NCBI GenBank assembly: GCA_018257865.1
Contig: JAEUBA010000001.1
Span: 1,178,001-1,242,000, forward strand
From: Stereocaulon alpinum
Lineage: Eukaryota; Ascomycota; Lecanoromycetes; Lecanorales; Stereocaulaceae
Length of the DNA stretch: 64,000 nt
Reading direction: 5' to 3'
Positions 53,588 through 64,000 of the stretch are shown here, piece after piece. The translations under genes were made by a program, and so were the position numbers. Every line of letters begins with the position of its first letter. Position 1 is the first letter of the stretch. The notes under the pieces are model-generated. The model had not been told where the DNA came from. It saw nothing but the letters and a program-made list of their open reading frames with translations, and did no database searches.

Positions 53588-55343
53588 ATGTCTATAGACT
53601 ATCTGTTGCATGAATCGTCCGTGGGTTATGCGATCTTCCAAGTCGTACATCAGGCCGATACGGTCGGCAATCGACTTAGGGAGGTCCAAGATTCTGTACA
53701 GGTAAGTCGCTGTAATTGCCCGCTCGAGCTAAAGAGGAGCTTTACTGATTTGTCACGCAGGACCTTGCAAAGTTCGGCAAGATGGTGAAACTCGTCTCTT
53801 TCGCACCATTCTCGTAAGCTACCACGCCGAGGACTTTTCAGCTCGAGCGCTAATTCCACGGTGAAGAGGGGCAGCGCAAGCACTTGAGAATGCGAACGAA
53901 GTGTCCGAAGGTCTTGCATCCGACTTCTTGCTATCATTGCTAGAAGTGAATCTCCCGCAATCCGGCAAAAAGAATAAAATAACCCTAGGTGTGGCAGACA
54001 AGAATCTTGCAGGTGCTATCAAGGGTGCATTCCCTGGCCTAGAGTGCGAGACTGGTGATACATCGGAAATTGTGATGGATATGCTACGCGGTATCCGCCA
54101 ACATGCCCATAAGCTCTTGAAGCAGTTACAAGAAGGGGACGTCGAGCGAGCACAGCTGGGATTGGGGCATGCGTATTCGAGAGCAAGGGTCAAATTCAGC
54201 GTGCAAAAAAACGACAATCATGTATGGCTAAGGTTTGCTCAAGAGGTTTAATTCTGCTAATATCAACGCAGATCATACAAGCCATCGCAACCCTAGACCA
54301 TCTCGACAAAGCAATCAATATGTTCTCTATGAGAGTACGAGAATGGTATAGCTGGCACTTTCCAGAGCTAATAAGGATCGTTTCCGAGAACCACCAATAC
54401 GCAAAGCTTGCTCTGTGGATAGGCGACAAGGAGCGGCTTTCAGACGCGCACAAAGATGAGTTAGCAGCGCAGCTGAACGACGATACTGAGCTTGCTCAGA
54501 GCATCATTGATGTCGCTAAAGTCAGCATGGGCCAGAAGATCTCGGAGACAGACATGGATAACGTCACAACATTCGCCTCAAAAGTCGTCAGCCTGGCAAA
54601 TTACAGAAAGACACTCTACGGCTACCTGGTCGCAAAAATGGGAGTCGTGGCGCCAAATCTCGCAACACTGATTGGAGAAATGGTGGGAGCACGTCTGATA
54701 TCACACGCTGGAAGCTTAACGAATTTGTCCAAATACCCAGCCTCGACAGTGCAAATTCTCGGCGCTGAAAAGGCCTTGTTTCGAGCATTGAAGACAAAAG
54801 GAAACACACCTAAATACGGCTTGATCTACCATTCATCCTTCATCGGCAAAGCTGGCCAGAAGAACAAGGGCAGGATATCACGTTTCTTGGCCAACAAGTG
54901 CTCCATTGCCTCCAGGATAGATAATTTCTCGGAAGCGCCTACGACGAGATTCGGGGAAGCGCTGAAGAGTCAAGTTGAAGAAAGATTGAGGTTCTATGAT
55001 TCAGGGGCTGCGCCTACGAAGAACGAACAGGCTATGGTAAGTCAACACATAATCTTCTGATCATATTCCCGCTAATAGTAGCCTCCAGCGCAAGGCAATG
55101 GACAGCGTCCTCGCCGACATTGATGTAGAAGACCCGACAGCGCATGTCGACAGGGACGAAGATATGGCAGATGTTGCACCAAGAGCTATACAAAAGCAAG
55201 AAAAACAGAAGAAAGATAAGAAGGAAAATAAGGACAAGACGCCGCAGGAGGGGACTGGGGATGGTGAAAAGAAAAAGAAGAGGAAGCACAGTGAGGTGAA
55301 TGGGGAAGGGGAGAAGAAGAAACACAAAAAGGTCAAGGAGTGA
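53588..55343 (+). CDS. NOP56: Box C/D snoRNP core protein Nop56
   Basis: 513 aa. Nucleolar core protein guiding 2'-O-methylation of rRNA. Exons 53588-53701, 53761-53813, 53867-54221, 54272-55036 and 55089-55343. N-terminal domain: MSIDYLLHESSVGYAIFQVV, KLVSFAPFSGAAQALENANE. Coiled coil and Nop domain: AQLGLGHAYSRARVKFSVQK, EWYSWHFPELIRIV, ARLISHAGSLTNLSKYPAST, GNTPKYGLIYHSSFIG, KNKGRISRFLANKCSIASRI. Nop56 rather than Nop58 because of the YLLHE..VGYA start and FSGAAQALEN block. The tail is Lys/Glu-rich (KKE/KKD), as expected. Complete. Confidence 0.96.
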
Positions 55344-55640
55344 TTCGCGCATATTTTACGAGTATGTTGAATTGTGCTTTGGGCAGAGATGCATGGCGCT
55401 GGTAGGCTATTATCGTTTCATGCTTGCGAACGAATGCTATGATTGTCCCCGTAGCATAATACTTGATGCAGCCTATGGATAGAGTGACTATGTACAGGCG
55501 TCTAGTGAGACGCTATCCCGAAATATGCACTTATCATCAATAATCTCGCACATTTTATGCAGAAATGCTGCGTATCATCATACCATCCAGAACCATCGTA
55601 CCTCGTCTATATGCCATGCCTTATCTCCGTGCATTGTTCA

Positions 55641-56741
55641 TTATCCGGCCTCGCCAAAATCGTAATGGCCCGTCTTCGCAGCATGCTCAGTGGCACCTTT
55701 CTCACCCACGAAAGACTTCCTACAGACATTGCACCTAACAGTGAACCCTGCCGTGTCGGTATAATAGTGTTTCGTTTGCAATACCCTGCAAAGCTCTAGT
55801 GCTTTCTCTAAGACCAACGGATCCGCAGCGTCGAAGATCTTCGTATCATGCTCTGGCAGTGCATATGCATGTTTATGTGGCGCATCTGACGGCGACAAAG
55901 CAACCGTATCATAGTGGATGCCCGAGTAAACCAGAATACATCTGATCGGCCTCCCTTCGTTGAATGTGTATATTTTGAGCGATTGTACATCGATCGAACA
56001 GATCTCTATGTCAAAGCGTTTACTCAGTATTCCCAACTCGATTCCACCTCCCCAAGCGTCTGGCGTTTGTATCCACTTGCAGTAGTCGTCTGGGTCTCGC
56101 TCGAGAACAGCAGCACTGTAGGTTTCTGGATCCTCTTGAATGCTTTGTGCTATGATTGAGCGTAGCTCATACATGTTATCCATATCGCCCCCAAAGAATG
56201 CCGATCCGAACGCTCTGAATAAACAAGAATTGTCGTCTTCCATTATTCGGAGGACCATGTTGGAGGAGTGGCTAGGCATTGGCAGTTCCGGCGCATCAAG
56301 TGGATCAGTCTTTTGGCGGGTCAGAGAAAGGGGTTTGTTCGGTTGTCGGGCTGGTGCTGGGGGAGCTGTGCCAACGCCAGCGAAGGAGAAGGAGGAAGGG
56401 ACATCGCTTGACTGGGGATTCGAGCCATTTGAGAGGGAGGCGTTGGAGCTCGGTTCTTGCGACTCTGACTTCTGAGCTGCAGCTGGAGCGTGGCCGCTTG
56501 TAGGTCCAGTGCTCTCACTGACTATCAGCTGCTCACCATCCAGCTTCAGCCCAGTCTCGGACAGAGATTTGGAGTCTTGGTGGTCGTTCAGATTCAATGG
56601 TTTCGGAGGATAGCCATGTTTGATGTCGAAATGGGAAATGGAGGTCTTCTCTGCGATCTGAGAGCGTAAATCTCCAACTGTGGCCGTCTCGGCGAGGGTT
56701 ATTGTAGCTTGGCCATTTGGGCCTCGTATCCTGACTCTCAT
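55641..56741 (-). CDS. OTU1: OTU-family deubiquitinase Otu1/YOD1
   Basis: 366 aa, one exon. Cysteine protease that removes ubiquitin chains, working with Cdc48/p97. N-terminal ubiquitin-like (UBX-like) domain 1-80 (MRVRIRGPNGQATITL ... TVGDLRSQI), a Ser/Pro/Ala-rich linker, then the OTU domain from about 160: catalytic Cys in MEDDNSCLFRAFGSAFF, WGGGIELGILSKRF, catalytic His in VYSGIHYDTVAL. Ends with a C2H2 finger (VRCNVCRKSFVGEKGATEH ... GHYDF), the standard Otu1 layout. Convergent with NOP56, 297 bases apart. Confidence 0.95.
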   Translation of the reverse strand: MRVRIRGPNGQATITLAETATVGDLRSQIAEKTSISHFDIKHGYPPKPLNLNDHQDSKSLSETGLKLDGEQLIVSESTGPTSGHAPAAAQKSESQEPSSNASLSNGSNPQSSDVPSSFSFAGVGTAPPAPARQPNKPLSLTRQKTDPLDAPELPMPSHSSNMVLRIMEDDNSCLFRAFGSAFFGGDMDNMYELRSIIAQSIQEDPETYSAAVLERDPDDYCKWIQTPDAWGGGIELGILSKRFDIEICSIDVQSLKIYTFNEGRPIRCILVYSGIHYDTVALSPSDAPHKHAYALPEHDTKIFDAADPLVLEKALELCRVLQTKHYYTDTAGFTVRCNVCRKSFVGEKGATEHAAKTGHYDFGEAG

Positions 56742-57446
56742 TAAGAAGTATAATTTTGGGATGCTCTGAACGCGCTTTACGCCAGCTCCTTCTGCAGCAG
56801 TCTACCCCTAAGCTAGTACTTTTGGTGAACAACGGTAGATCAGTCAAAGTTTCCGGGATCTAAGAAAGCCTGGCCGCATATAATTGGATGTTCTTAGCGA
56901 AAAAAGCCGGGCTCGCAGTAGTAAGAAAGACTTCGTCAAGTTGTCGAGGCCAGCCTGCCAATCTTCAAGCCTCTACCATGTAAGATTAGTGCAGTGACAG
57001 GTATTTATGAAAATCTTTGGTACGCGAATTCGTAGGAGTCCATCATCTGACGTCGTCCTTGGCTGAGGTTTAACAGGTCATTAGACTGAGGATGCTACGC
57101 CAGAATCAAATGAAGTACTCTTTGTTTGCGGCTAGAGCTTAGACTTTGATGAGTTAGGGTCTATATTTGCGAAGCCCTAGACTAAGATCATACTTCCCAT
57201 AATTACACACTAAGATGCTCTTACATCCACAAACAGCAACTTAGCCGGCGGCTAACATCCGCGGACATGTCCAACATGTCTATACAATTAAGGCGGGTAG
57301 ACTACGCGTATTTCAGGTCACTAAGCAAGTGGCTTCGAACGCAGCCTCGCCCAGCTGTACCTCCCCTTGCTCCCCCTCCTCGTCAGCCTGACAGCAAGAG
57401 AAGAGCCCATCCTCGGCTGGAAGTTGAAAAAGGGCAAGACACTACC
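56742..57446. other. Divergent promoter region, OTU1 / RSC subunit
   Basis: 705 bases. An open frame extends 60 codons upstream of the chosen RSC start (from 57267) but is low-complexity and not conserved-looking. Nothing else seen. Confidence 0.4.
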
Positions 57447-60327
57447 ATGGCGGAGTCCGCATCGGCGGGCAGCCCCACGCCCATGGAGACCACAGAGACA
57501 ACGGGTCAAGCTCAAGGTATTTCGCAAGAGCAATGGCGTGCCATGAAGGACGTCATTGAAACCATCTACACTTACCGCGAACCAGAGTAAGTCTGCCCCG
57601 ACCGGTAAGAATTTGATCTAACGCGTCCAAGTGGCCACGATCCCTCGAAAATCTTTCATCGCAAAGTCAATAAGAGGTCATTGCCAGATTACTACGATGT
57701 GATCAAGGAGCCTGTCGCATTGAGTACACTGAAGCAAAAGCAGATGTCCAAAGAGTATAAGAACTTCACAGAATTTGTCCGAGACTGTGCCCTCATCTCA
57801 CACAATGCCCAAACCTATAACAGACCCGAGGCTATCGCATACCAAGATGCACTGTCGCTCAAGCGACTTGTCGAGAGAGAATTCAAAGCTCTGGCCGATC
57901 AGGGTATTATCTCACAAGAGGCAGCTACACTTCCATATTTGGGTGAGCTTCCCCCCGTCGACGACACTCCTCTCCCAGTCGAGGAAGAAGAGGAGGAAGA
58001 TGACGACGAAGAGGAGGATGAGGACGATGAAGATGAAGAATCCGATGATGAGGGTGCAAAGCGTAGGCGAAGACGCGGGCCTCGATCTACGGCAGCTATC
58101 ACAAAGCGTGAAGGAGGTAGCAAAGATGATTCAAAAGGCAACGATGCTGAGTCACAGAAGCGACGTGGTCGTCCGCCACGAGTTGATACACCTATGGAGT
58201 CTAGGATCAAAGCTGTGCTCAAAGGCGTGCGCAAGTTCAAGAACAACCTTGGGCAGATCATGATCCACCAATTTGAAAAGCTACCAGACAAGGTTGCTAT
58301 GCCAGAATACTACATCGAGATCAAAGAGCCAATGGCAATTGAACAGATCAAGGTACTTACAATCACTCGCATTACTGATATCTCAATCACGAGGTGTCTT
58401 CAAGCTCTAATGTGACGCAGAGGAAACAAAAGCGAAAGAAATATCAATCCGTGGACCACTTCATGCGTGATATGGACGTTATGTTCAACAATGCCAAGGC
58501 ATACAATACAGACGAGAGCCAGATATACAAGGATGCCGTCAATCTACAGGTATGAGAGAAAAGCGACATCACTGTTGTCAGCGTTGCTAACAATCATGAC
58601 CAGGCCGAAGCACACAAACTGGCCGACGCTGAGAAACAAAAGCCTGATACCGAATATGTCATGGAGGAAGGCCGACTACCTTTACCCGGAGGCATTCTAC
58701 ACAATGGTGAGCTGTGGAAGGTTGGAGACTGGATCCACATTCAGAACCCGAATGATGTGACAAAGCCCATCGTGGCCCAGATCTACCGTACCTGGCAAGA
58801 TACTGATGGTGAAAAATGGATCAATGCATGCTGGTATTATAGACCGGAACAGACTGTTCATCAGCATGAAAAGCACTTTTTCCCCAACGAAGTCGTCAAG
58901 ACTGGACAATATCGCGATCACCGAGTCGATGAGATCGTGGACCGGTGCTTCGTTATGTTCACTACACGCTATAGCAGAGGCCGGCCTCGAGGCTTAGCAG
59001 CAGACAAAGAAGTCTACGTGTGCGATTCCAGGTATAATGAGCAGAAACACAAGCTCAACAAGATTAAGACATGGGCCAGCTGCTTGCCAGATGAGGTTCG
59101 AGACAAGGATTACGAGATGGATCTCTTTGATGGTATCAAGAAAGTCAGGAAGGTACCTAGTCCTATCCTGCATTTACTGAAGCCGGACGCGAAGGAGACA
59201 GACGAGTTGCCAAAGCCGCAATGGGGAGCTGAAAATGCACCACCAATCGTCGGTGCGGTCTACAAAGGCCAACGTGATGAGAACGTGAGTCGTGAGATCT
59301 GTGTTACATCACTTCGTCTACTAAAACGTCTACGCAGCAATCCCCACCTCCTGAACCAACTCCATCACCCCCTCCGCAACCACCACCTCGAGAATCTAGA
59401 GCTATCAACAATTTGTCGAATTACGACACACCAACACATCGTAGGGATAGTCAGGGCGACACCTTGATGGGAGGCTCCTTCAACCAATCATCCACGACAG
59501 CTCCTACGCAATCTCATACAAACCACGCTCAGTCTTACGGCCCTTCTCCTGCGCATTACAACCAGCACTCCGCTTCCCCTGCTCCAATCCATCATCCACA
59601 TCAGTACCCTGTACAAGCGCCCAATTCGTACACACAGCCCCACAACGCTTCCGCGAGTTCGTCGCATCTTGATCATTATAACACCCCGCAGACTCGCTAT
59701 CAACCACAAGTCGCGCAACGCATGCCAGGCTCCAATCTTACGGCACAGCGTGCACAAGAAGTATTTCACTTACCGGAGAATGCGAATCAACTTATTCCTG
59801 AGGACGTCCGCAACCAGTTTCAGCAAGATGCGAACGGTCACGTTCTTTTTTGGACTACACCACCGGTTGACACATTATCACCTGTGAAGCCTAAGTCAGC
59901 TATTGCTCATACTGCGAGGTACCTTGCCGACAAAATCCGTGCAAAGAGAGCTGTCAGGGAGAAGCGAAAGGCTGAAAGTTTGCCCGCAGAGGATGGCGAG
60001 CAGCCACAACCAGCGGCAAAGAAGGCCAAGCAAGAAGGTGGCGAAGCTCTGCAGGATCAGATCGAGGGTTTGACGGTAAAGGCGATCTGGAAATGGAATG
60101 ACCAGATGCAACGAAGCACCGACAACATTTACAAATCCCTTTACGGGATTCACTGGGAGGAAGGCAAGAAAATAGAGCTTGAGAAACTTGCGAAATTGCA
60201 AGCAGATGAGCGTCAGAGGCAAGCCGATTTGAAAGAGAAGGAAGATCGTCGAAGCGACTGGGAGAAGTGTTATGCCGCGGTGACCGACCCTAAAATCTAT
60301 AAAGACGACTGGGACCCACGCTACTGA
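57447..60327 (+). CDS. RSC chromatin-remodelling subunit Rsc1/Rsc2-like (bromo-bromo-BAH)
   Basis: 886 aa. Subunit of the RSC SWI/SNF-type remodeller that recognises acetylated histones. Exons 57447-57586, 57632-58352, 58421-58549, 58604-59284 and 59338-60327. Bromodomain 1 about 25-135 (LPDYYDVIKEPVALSTLKQK, ISHNAQTYNRPEA). An acidic run of Glu/Asp is at about 170-205, followed by KRRRRRGPR and an AT-hook-like RRGRPPR. Bromodomain 2 about 236-330 (MPEYYIEIKEPMAIEQI, MFNNAKAYN). BAH domain about 360-490 (LWKVGDWIHIQNPND, WYYRPEQTVHQHEKHFFPNE). Pro/Gln/Ser/His-rich tail, then conserved end KSLYGIHWEEGKKIELEKLA and WEKCYAAVTDPKIYKDDWDP. ATG at 57447 has ACCATGG context. Confidence 0.94.
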
Positions 60328-60828
60328 CAGTTGACAACAATGGACTAACGACAGCGAGTGTCCTACCACACAAGACTTGGCTCGACATTTTCAACTTTTC
60401 ATCAACATTCACAAACTTCAAAAACTTCAAATGACTGCGTCCTACCCAAAATCGGCATTTCTATGAGCGAAGTTCCCGAGTGTACCTCTATGTTACCTCA
60501 ATGTAGACAGATCTCTGCCTGGATTTGAAAACTCCATCAAGGCATCTTGTTGGGCATTTGCCCTGTTCTACTGCATCGATACCCCATTCAGTGTACATAA
60601 TTGTTTGAACAATCATCGAACAGACGGGAATTTTCAATGAACTCAGTCTAGGAAGACGCATGGAAGCTTCCTCTCACTCTTGTTCATGTGGCCGACGACA
60701 CAGGTGTGCACAGGGTGAGTGTGTGCACATATAAGGCAAGGAGTCCAAGATATACCAAATCAGCCTATGGAGGTCTCTGGTTCAATCCCTAACGACAGCG
60801 AACACGCTGATCAAATCCACGTCTTTCG

Positions 60829-60855
60829 AGGCACGGCACCATAATCATCGTGCCT
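60829..60855. repeat. Perfect 7-base inverted repeat
   Basis: AGGCACG (60829-60835) pairs with CGTGCCT (60849-60855) across 13 bases. Confidence 0.6.
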
Positions 60856-60885
60856 GAAGGGCGGGCTTTCCAAGCGGCGTAGCCT

Positions 60886-60932
60886 GGTCTCCACAAGGAA
60901 TCGGCTCTTATGTTGACCCGATGTGGAGGACC
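60886..60932. repeat. 10-base inverted repeat with one bulge
   Basis: GGTCTCCACA (60886-60895) pairs with TGTGGAGGACC (60922-60932) with one bulged base and a 26-base loop. With the stem just before it, this could form a structured RNA 3' end or non-coding RNA. Confidence 0.5.
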
Positions 60933-61319
60933 CAAGCCTGGATTTGAGTCGATCTGATTTCATGAGCGGAGACTAGCTTTAACATTTTGACTCATGAGCT
61001 CGGAACGGGGCAGATTATCGCAGCCCGTGATGCCAAAGGCCCTTTGAAAGGAGTTATCAGAGTTTTAATGACACCATAGATGCATGGCTCAACAAAAGCC
61101 AGGCTATGAGTTCATTAGTCAAGTGGAAGCTAGAGAGCTCTAACATTGGCCATAGTAAGGTGCCGTACCAGATGCTCGCTGTCCATAGAAAGTGCTCCCA
61201 AGAATGCAGAAAATGCTCGCTTTCCTCAAGCGCCCAAGAATTGCACGTAAATCACAATCTATGGACCTGCCACCCTTCTCTTTTCGGTATGGCCTTTTGC
61301 TCCCTGTAGCTCTTCCTTC

Positions 61320-61991
61320 TTACCAAGCATTTACTTTCCCACCCCCCTTCCCGTTCGGCTTGCCACCCTTTCCGTTCCCATGGCCCTTCGCCTTCTCATC
61401 CATGAGACTGAACAGTCCTTCCCTCCGTCGTGCCAATCCCTCTAATTCCCTCCTCAACCTCTCTACTTCTTGTAGAGCCAATTCTCGATCCGGTGGAAGA
61501 CCCTCAAAACCTCGGACCCTGCCCTCTAGCCCCCTCACACGTTTTTCCAGATCTCGCACCTCATGCTCATCAACATGTGTAGGCAGTGTAGGAAGATTCG
61601 CTGCTCCGAGAGAGCCCAACCTCGATCTCCGGTACTCCTCTGCCATCTTCTTTTCCTTGTCTGTGAGGGGCTTCGATTGATGGTGTTGGCAGCAGCACAT
61701 TCCCTCTTTTCCGGAATTCTTTCCATTTCTCGAGTCCTTATCTGTATGCTTCCCATTTCTTACGTCCTTCTCTGGTCCCGGCTGCGGGGCATCCTCTTCC
61801 GTAGGTGATGATAGCTTCCCTTGCGTCTGCGATTGGGACTGGATCTCCTCCCCTCTTTTTAGCTTCGCCAAGAACTCTTGTGCACGAGCTGTTTCGTTCT
61901 TAAGCTGTTGGTGGAGGGTCTCAATGCGTTGGAGCTGCGCGGAGAAGTCTGGGGTTGTAGGCGGTGTGAGAGGGAGGGCCATGGGAGCCAT
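61320..61991 (-). CDS. Coiled-coil protein of unknown function
   Basis: 223 aa, single exon; Met4 (61982) is an equal start candidate. I do not recognise a family. Predicted coiled coils at about 17-50 (QLQRIETLHQQLKNETARAQ) and 140-200 (EVRDLEKRVRGLEGRVRGF, LQEVERLRRELEGLARRREG). Between them is a Lys/Asp-rich linker and a CCCQHH cluster that might bind metal. The tail is Gly/Lys/Asn-rich. The structured heptads and lack of stops argue for a real gene; the FEGLPPDRE ... LFSLMDE end looks conserved in style. Convergent with the RSC gene. Confidence 0.65.
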   Translation of the reverse strand: MAPMALPLTPPTTPDFSAQLQRIETLHQQLKNETARAQEFLAKLKRGEEIQSQSQTQGKLSSPTEEDAPQPGPEKDVRNGKHTDKDSRNGKNSGKEGMCCCQHHQSKPLTDKEKKMAEEYRRSRLGSLGAANLPTLPTHVDEHEVRDLEKRVRGLEGRVRGFEGLPPDRELALQEVERLRRELEGLARRREGLFSLMDEKAKGHGNGKGGKPNGKGGGKVNAW

Positions 61992-62576
61992 CGCGTTGTC
62001 TGACCGAGAAGATGGAAGCGAATATGATTGGGTTTGTGAAGGAGCACAAAGCCGATGGTGAATGCAGAGAGGAGCTGACGTGAGGATGCACGAATTAGTT
62101 GCGTAAGAGTTGTAAGAAGACGCTTGTCAGCGCCGCCAACGATATGGCAGGTGTCCTACAAAATTGGATAGCCAATTGAGAAGAATTATCTACTCCGTAA
62201 GTCATTCAGCGAAGTCACCGGTACGTTAGGTGGGGAGCATACAGGCTGGGGAAAGTTGAAGTAGTAGCGTGAGTGAGCTTAGGTGACACAAATCATTCAA
62301 TGGGAGGGTGTAGGAGATGAGACTAGAAATCAATTATTGATCAAAGGCTGTTCGTTTCGATTGCCAGCGGGGTTGTTTCCTGGACCGGAAATTCTCTGTT
62401 TATGGAAGCTCAAGCCGAATGAGGTGAGAATAGATAGTGTGTAGGTACAGAGGACCTTGGGGCTAGCTTGGCGGCAAACGGCTCAAGGCTACTTTAGGCA
62501 AGTGTGCATCAATGGAAAGGGAAGTTGATTAATGACAAGAGGGGACCACTCTCTCGATAACTCGTCATTTATTACA
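61992..62576. other. Intergenic, coiled-coil gene promoter and GAA1 3' side
   Basis: 585 bases between two minus-strand genes. No gene seen. Confidence 0.4.
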
Positions 62577-63998
62577 TTACAAGGCTGGGCTAACGAGCAC
62601 ACTCCCAGCCAGCCAAGCTGGCCACCAGACACACCATACTATCACCTGCATCCACAATCCATTCACCTTCCAGCCAAACGCAGCCTCTGCTAGCATCTCA
62701 CCAACATTCGTGCCCCAGAAGTAGCACACTGCCAATACCACTACAGGGGGTGACACCAATTGCAAAGCCACCGTTGATGTAATCTTCCAGAGCTGGGAGG
62801 GAAAGACATCCTTGGGCTCTACTGAACCTGAAAAGGAGTTGCCAATGAAGGATAGAGGCGCTGATAGGAGTCCCACGAACAACGAAAGTGAGAAATTCAA
62901 CGTGGCGAGCGTGGCGAGGAACATTCCCAATAGGAGCAGCGAGAACGAGTGGAGTAAGAGGTATTGCTGTGCCGTTAGTGAGGCTTGGTGATGAATGAAG
63001 GCTGCTAAAACGGTGGGTAAAACGAGATTGACCGTTGTGAATAAAAGGAAGTAGTATGGTAGCGTCTGTAGAAATAGTAAGTGATTCTATCTACATCAAG
63101 AGGGAGTCAAGCTGGTAATTACCTCGAACGAAGAATGGTTGAACATGTAGAGCGGTATCACGCCGAGAAAGTGTAGAGACACGACAAGGGAAACAGGAAC
63201 AAACATCTGCCGTTCGAGTATCGTGGTAGTCTCTTTGGGCACAATCGCTGTCATTCCATCTTTTTGGACTATGTCAACCTCTGGCTTGGGGCCTTTCTCG
63301 CGCATGGTAGTTGCGACTTTCGGTGCTGGTGGTCTGCCACTACGAATCCACAAGGCTATGGCCATGATAGTAAAATTAACGGCCACCAGCATAGCGCTGG
63401 GTAGGTAGGTCCCGATACTGACGAAGCGGTCTGCTTGCATAAGCAGATAAAAGAAGAAGCTCTGATGGAAGTGCTCTAGTAGGTTATTGAGACTCCGAAA
63501 GATACTTTCGATACATCGGCCCATTGCCATGTCGTCTTGCCCACCTTCACCAACTGCCTGCAAAGTAATTGCGTCAACATGATACGGGATGAAACTACTA
63601 TGAGGACCTGATGAATGGCCTAAGCCTTGACGGACCATGCCCCGTAACATAGTCTGTAGGCGCTCTCTGTAGCTGTCATCGTGCTTCCACATGCGCTGAA
63701 GAGCTACACGCATGCCTAGTTGTCCACTAGCGATGGAGACTGCGGTGTTGAAGAGATCGAGGTTAGGCAATTGGCCATTGATGCCATCGTAGACGATGTG
63801 GATGGATTCGAAGTGATGGTCCAGAGCGTTATCCACCACGACCACACCTTGCAGCGCTCCACTCTTGATTGGCAAAGGTGCCACATACGGAGAGATGTGT
63901 TCGTCATGGTATGCATCCACCCAAGCTTGGGGACCGGCTCGACTATCTGCTGTGATCAGGATGATAATGTCCTTTGACCAAAGTGACCATCTTTTGAA
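62577..63998 (-). CDS. GAA1: GPI transamidase subunit Gaa1, 5' end missing
   Basis: C-terminal 455 residues or so; the N-terminus lies beyond the window. Gaa1 is the ER membrane subunit that presents the GPI lipid for attachment to proteins. Exons (minus) >63998-63123 and 63065-62577; the intron starts GTAATT, ends TCTACAG, phase 0. Visible part: WSKDIIILITADSRAGPQAW, DAYHDEH, the luminal region (ESIHIVYDGINGQLPNLDLF; LQRMWKHDDSYRERLQTML; GPHSSFIPYHVDAITLQ), EHFHQSFFFYLL, and at least five membrane spans (LPSAMLVAVNFTIMAIALWI; FVPVSLVVSLHFLGVIPLYM and later). Frame remains open to the window edge. Confidence 0.92.
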
Positions 63999-64000
63999 GT

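Larger units (their letters stand above)
60328..61319. other. Convergent intergenic region with hairpin-forming sequence
   Basis: About 1 kb between the RSC subunit and coiled-coil gene stops. Two inverted repeats lie close together (60829-60855 and 60886-60932). No protein gene or tRNA cloverleaf found. Confidence 0.45.

Noticed and set aside
57267..57446. 60-codon in-frame extension upstream of the RSC subunit start
   Set aside because: Pro/Arg low complexity without family support; ATG at 57447 has a strong context. Cannot be fully excluded.
60740..60790. B-box-like GGTTCAATCC with an upstream A-box-like stretch, possible tRNA or SINE
   Set aside because: The T-arm stem does not pair beyond two bases and no acceptor or anticodon stem can be built.
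1..64000. CRISPR arrays, rRNA, tRNA, transposase or reverse transcriptase genes
   Set aside because: None seen on reading both strands; the window is ordinary gene-dense fungal nuclear DNA.

Overview
The window is nuclear DNA of a filamentous ascomycete (Pezizomycotina). The evidence is short introns (mostly 45-60 bases) with GT...AG borders and CTRAC-like branch points, about one gene per 2.4 kb on both strands, a Fks1-type glucan synthase, GH72, GH17 and GH47 enzymes, a HET-s-type HeLo domain, and fungal orthologues of Rpn9, Sld2, Mog1, Ldb17, Lcb1 and Gaa1. The class cannot be fixed from sequence alone. I support 26 protein-coding genes and rebuilt their exons by hand from splice sites, reading phase and family conservation. 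I see no tRNA, rRNA, CRISPR array or recognisable transposon.

Layout. 0-3 kb: 3' part of a C2-RasGAP gene. 4.6-12.1 kb: an accessory block with an active Ser/Thr kinase, a patatin-like phospholipase with a C-terminal zinc finger, and a HeLo domain joined to a pseudokinase. 12.7-15.7 kb: divergent pair RPN9 (proteasome lid) and the complex I 40 kDa subunit. 16-17 kb: a small membrane-protein ORF lying between near-identical 24-base direct repeats. 17.5-20.8 kb: divergent pair of a TOPORS-like RING protein and a HAD 'Swiss army knife' RNA-repair-like protein with an RGG tail. 21-29.3 kb: FIG1, SLD2, a NADAR protein, MOG1 and a SprT/GCNA-like protease. 29.6-44.3 kb: a cell-wall block of GAS/GEL (GH72) divergent from FKS1, then LCB1 and a GH17 glucanase. 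45-64 kb: LDB17, GH47 mannosidase, CCT6 divergent from NOP56, OTU1 divergent from an RSC1/2-like subunit, a coiled-coil orphan, and the C-terminal part of GAA1.

How genes fit together. FKS1 makes beta-1,3-glucan, GAS/GEL elongates and remodels it, GH17 trims it, and GAA1 belongs to the machinery that would attach the GPI anchor predicted on GAS/GEL. SLD2, the SprT-like protease, the TOPORS-like ligase, OTU1 and RSC1/2 all concern replication, chromatin or ubiquitin, but are probably only loosely clustered. The most interesting area is 4.6-12.1 kb: a HeLo-pseudokinase has the same domain order as the animal necroptosis executioner MLKL, and it lies divergent from a patatin, an effector type used by fungal NLR-like proteins. 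I propose this as a candidate regulated-cell-death or allorecognition locus. That is inference from architecture, not a demonstrated function.
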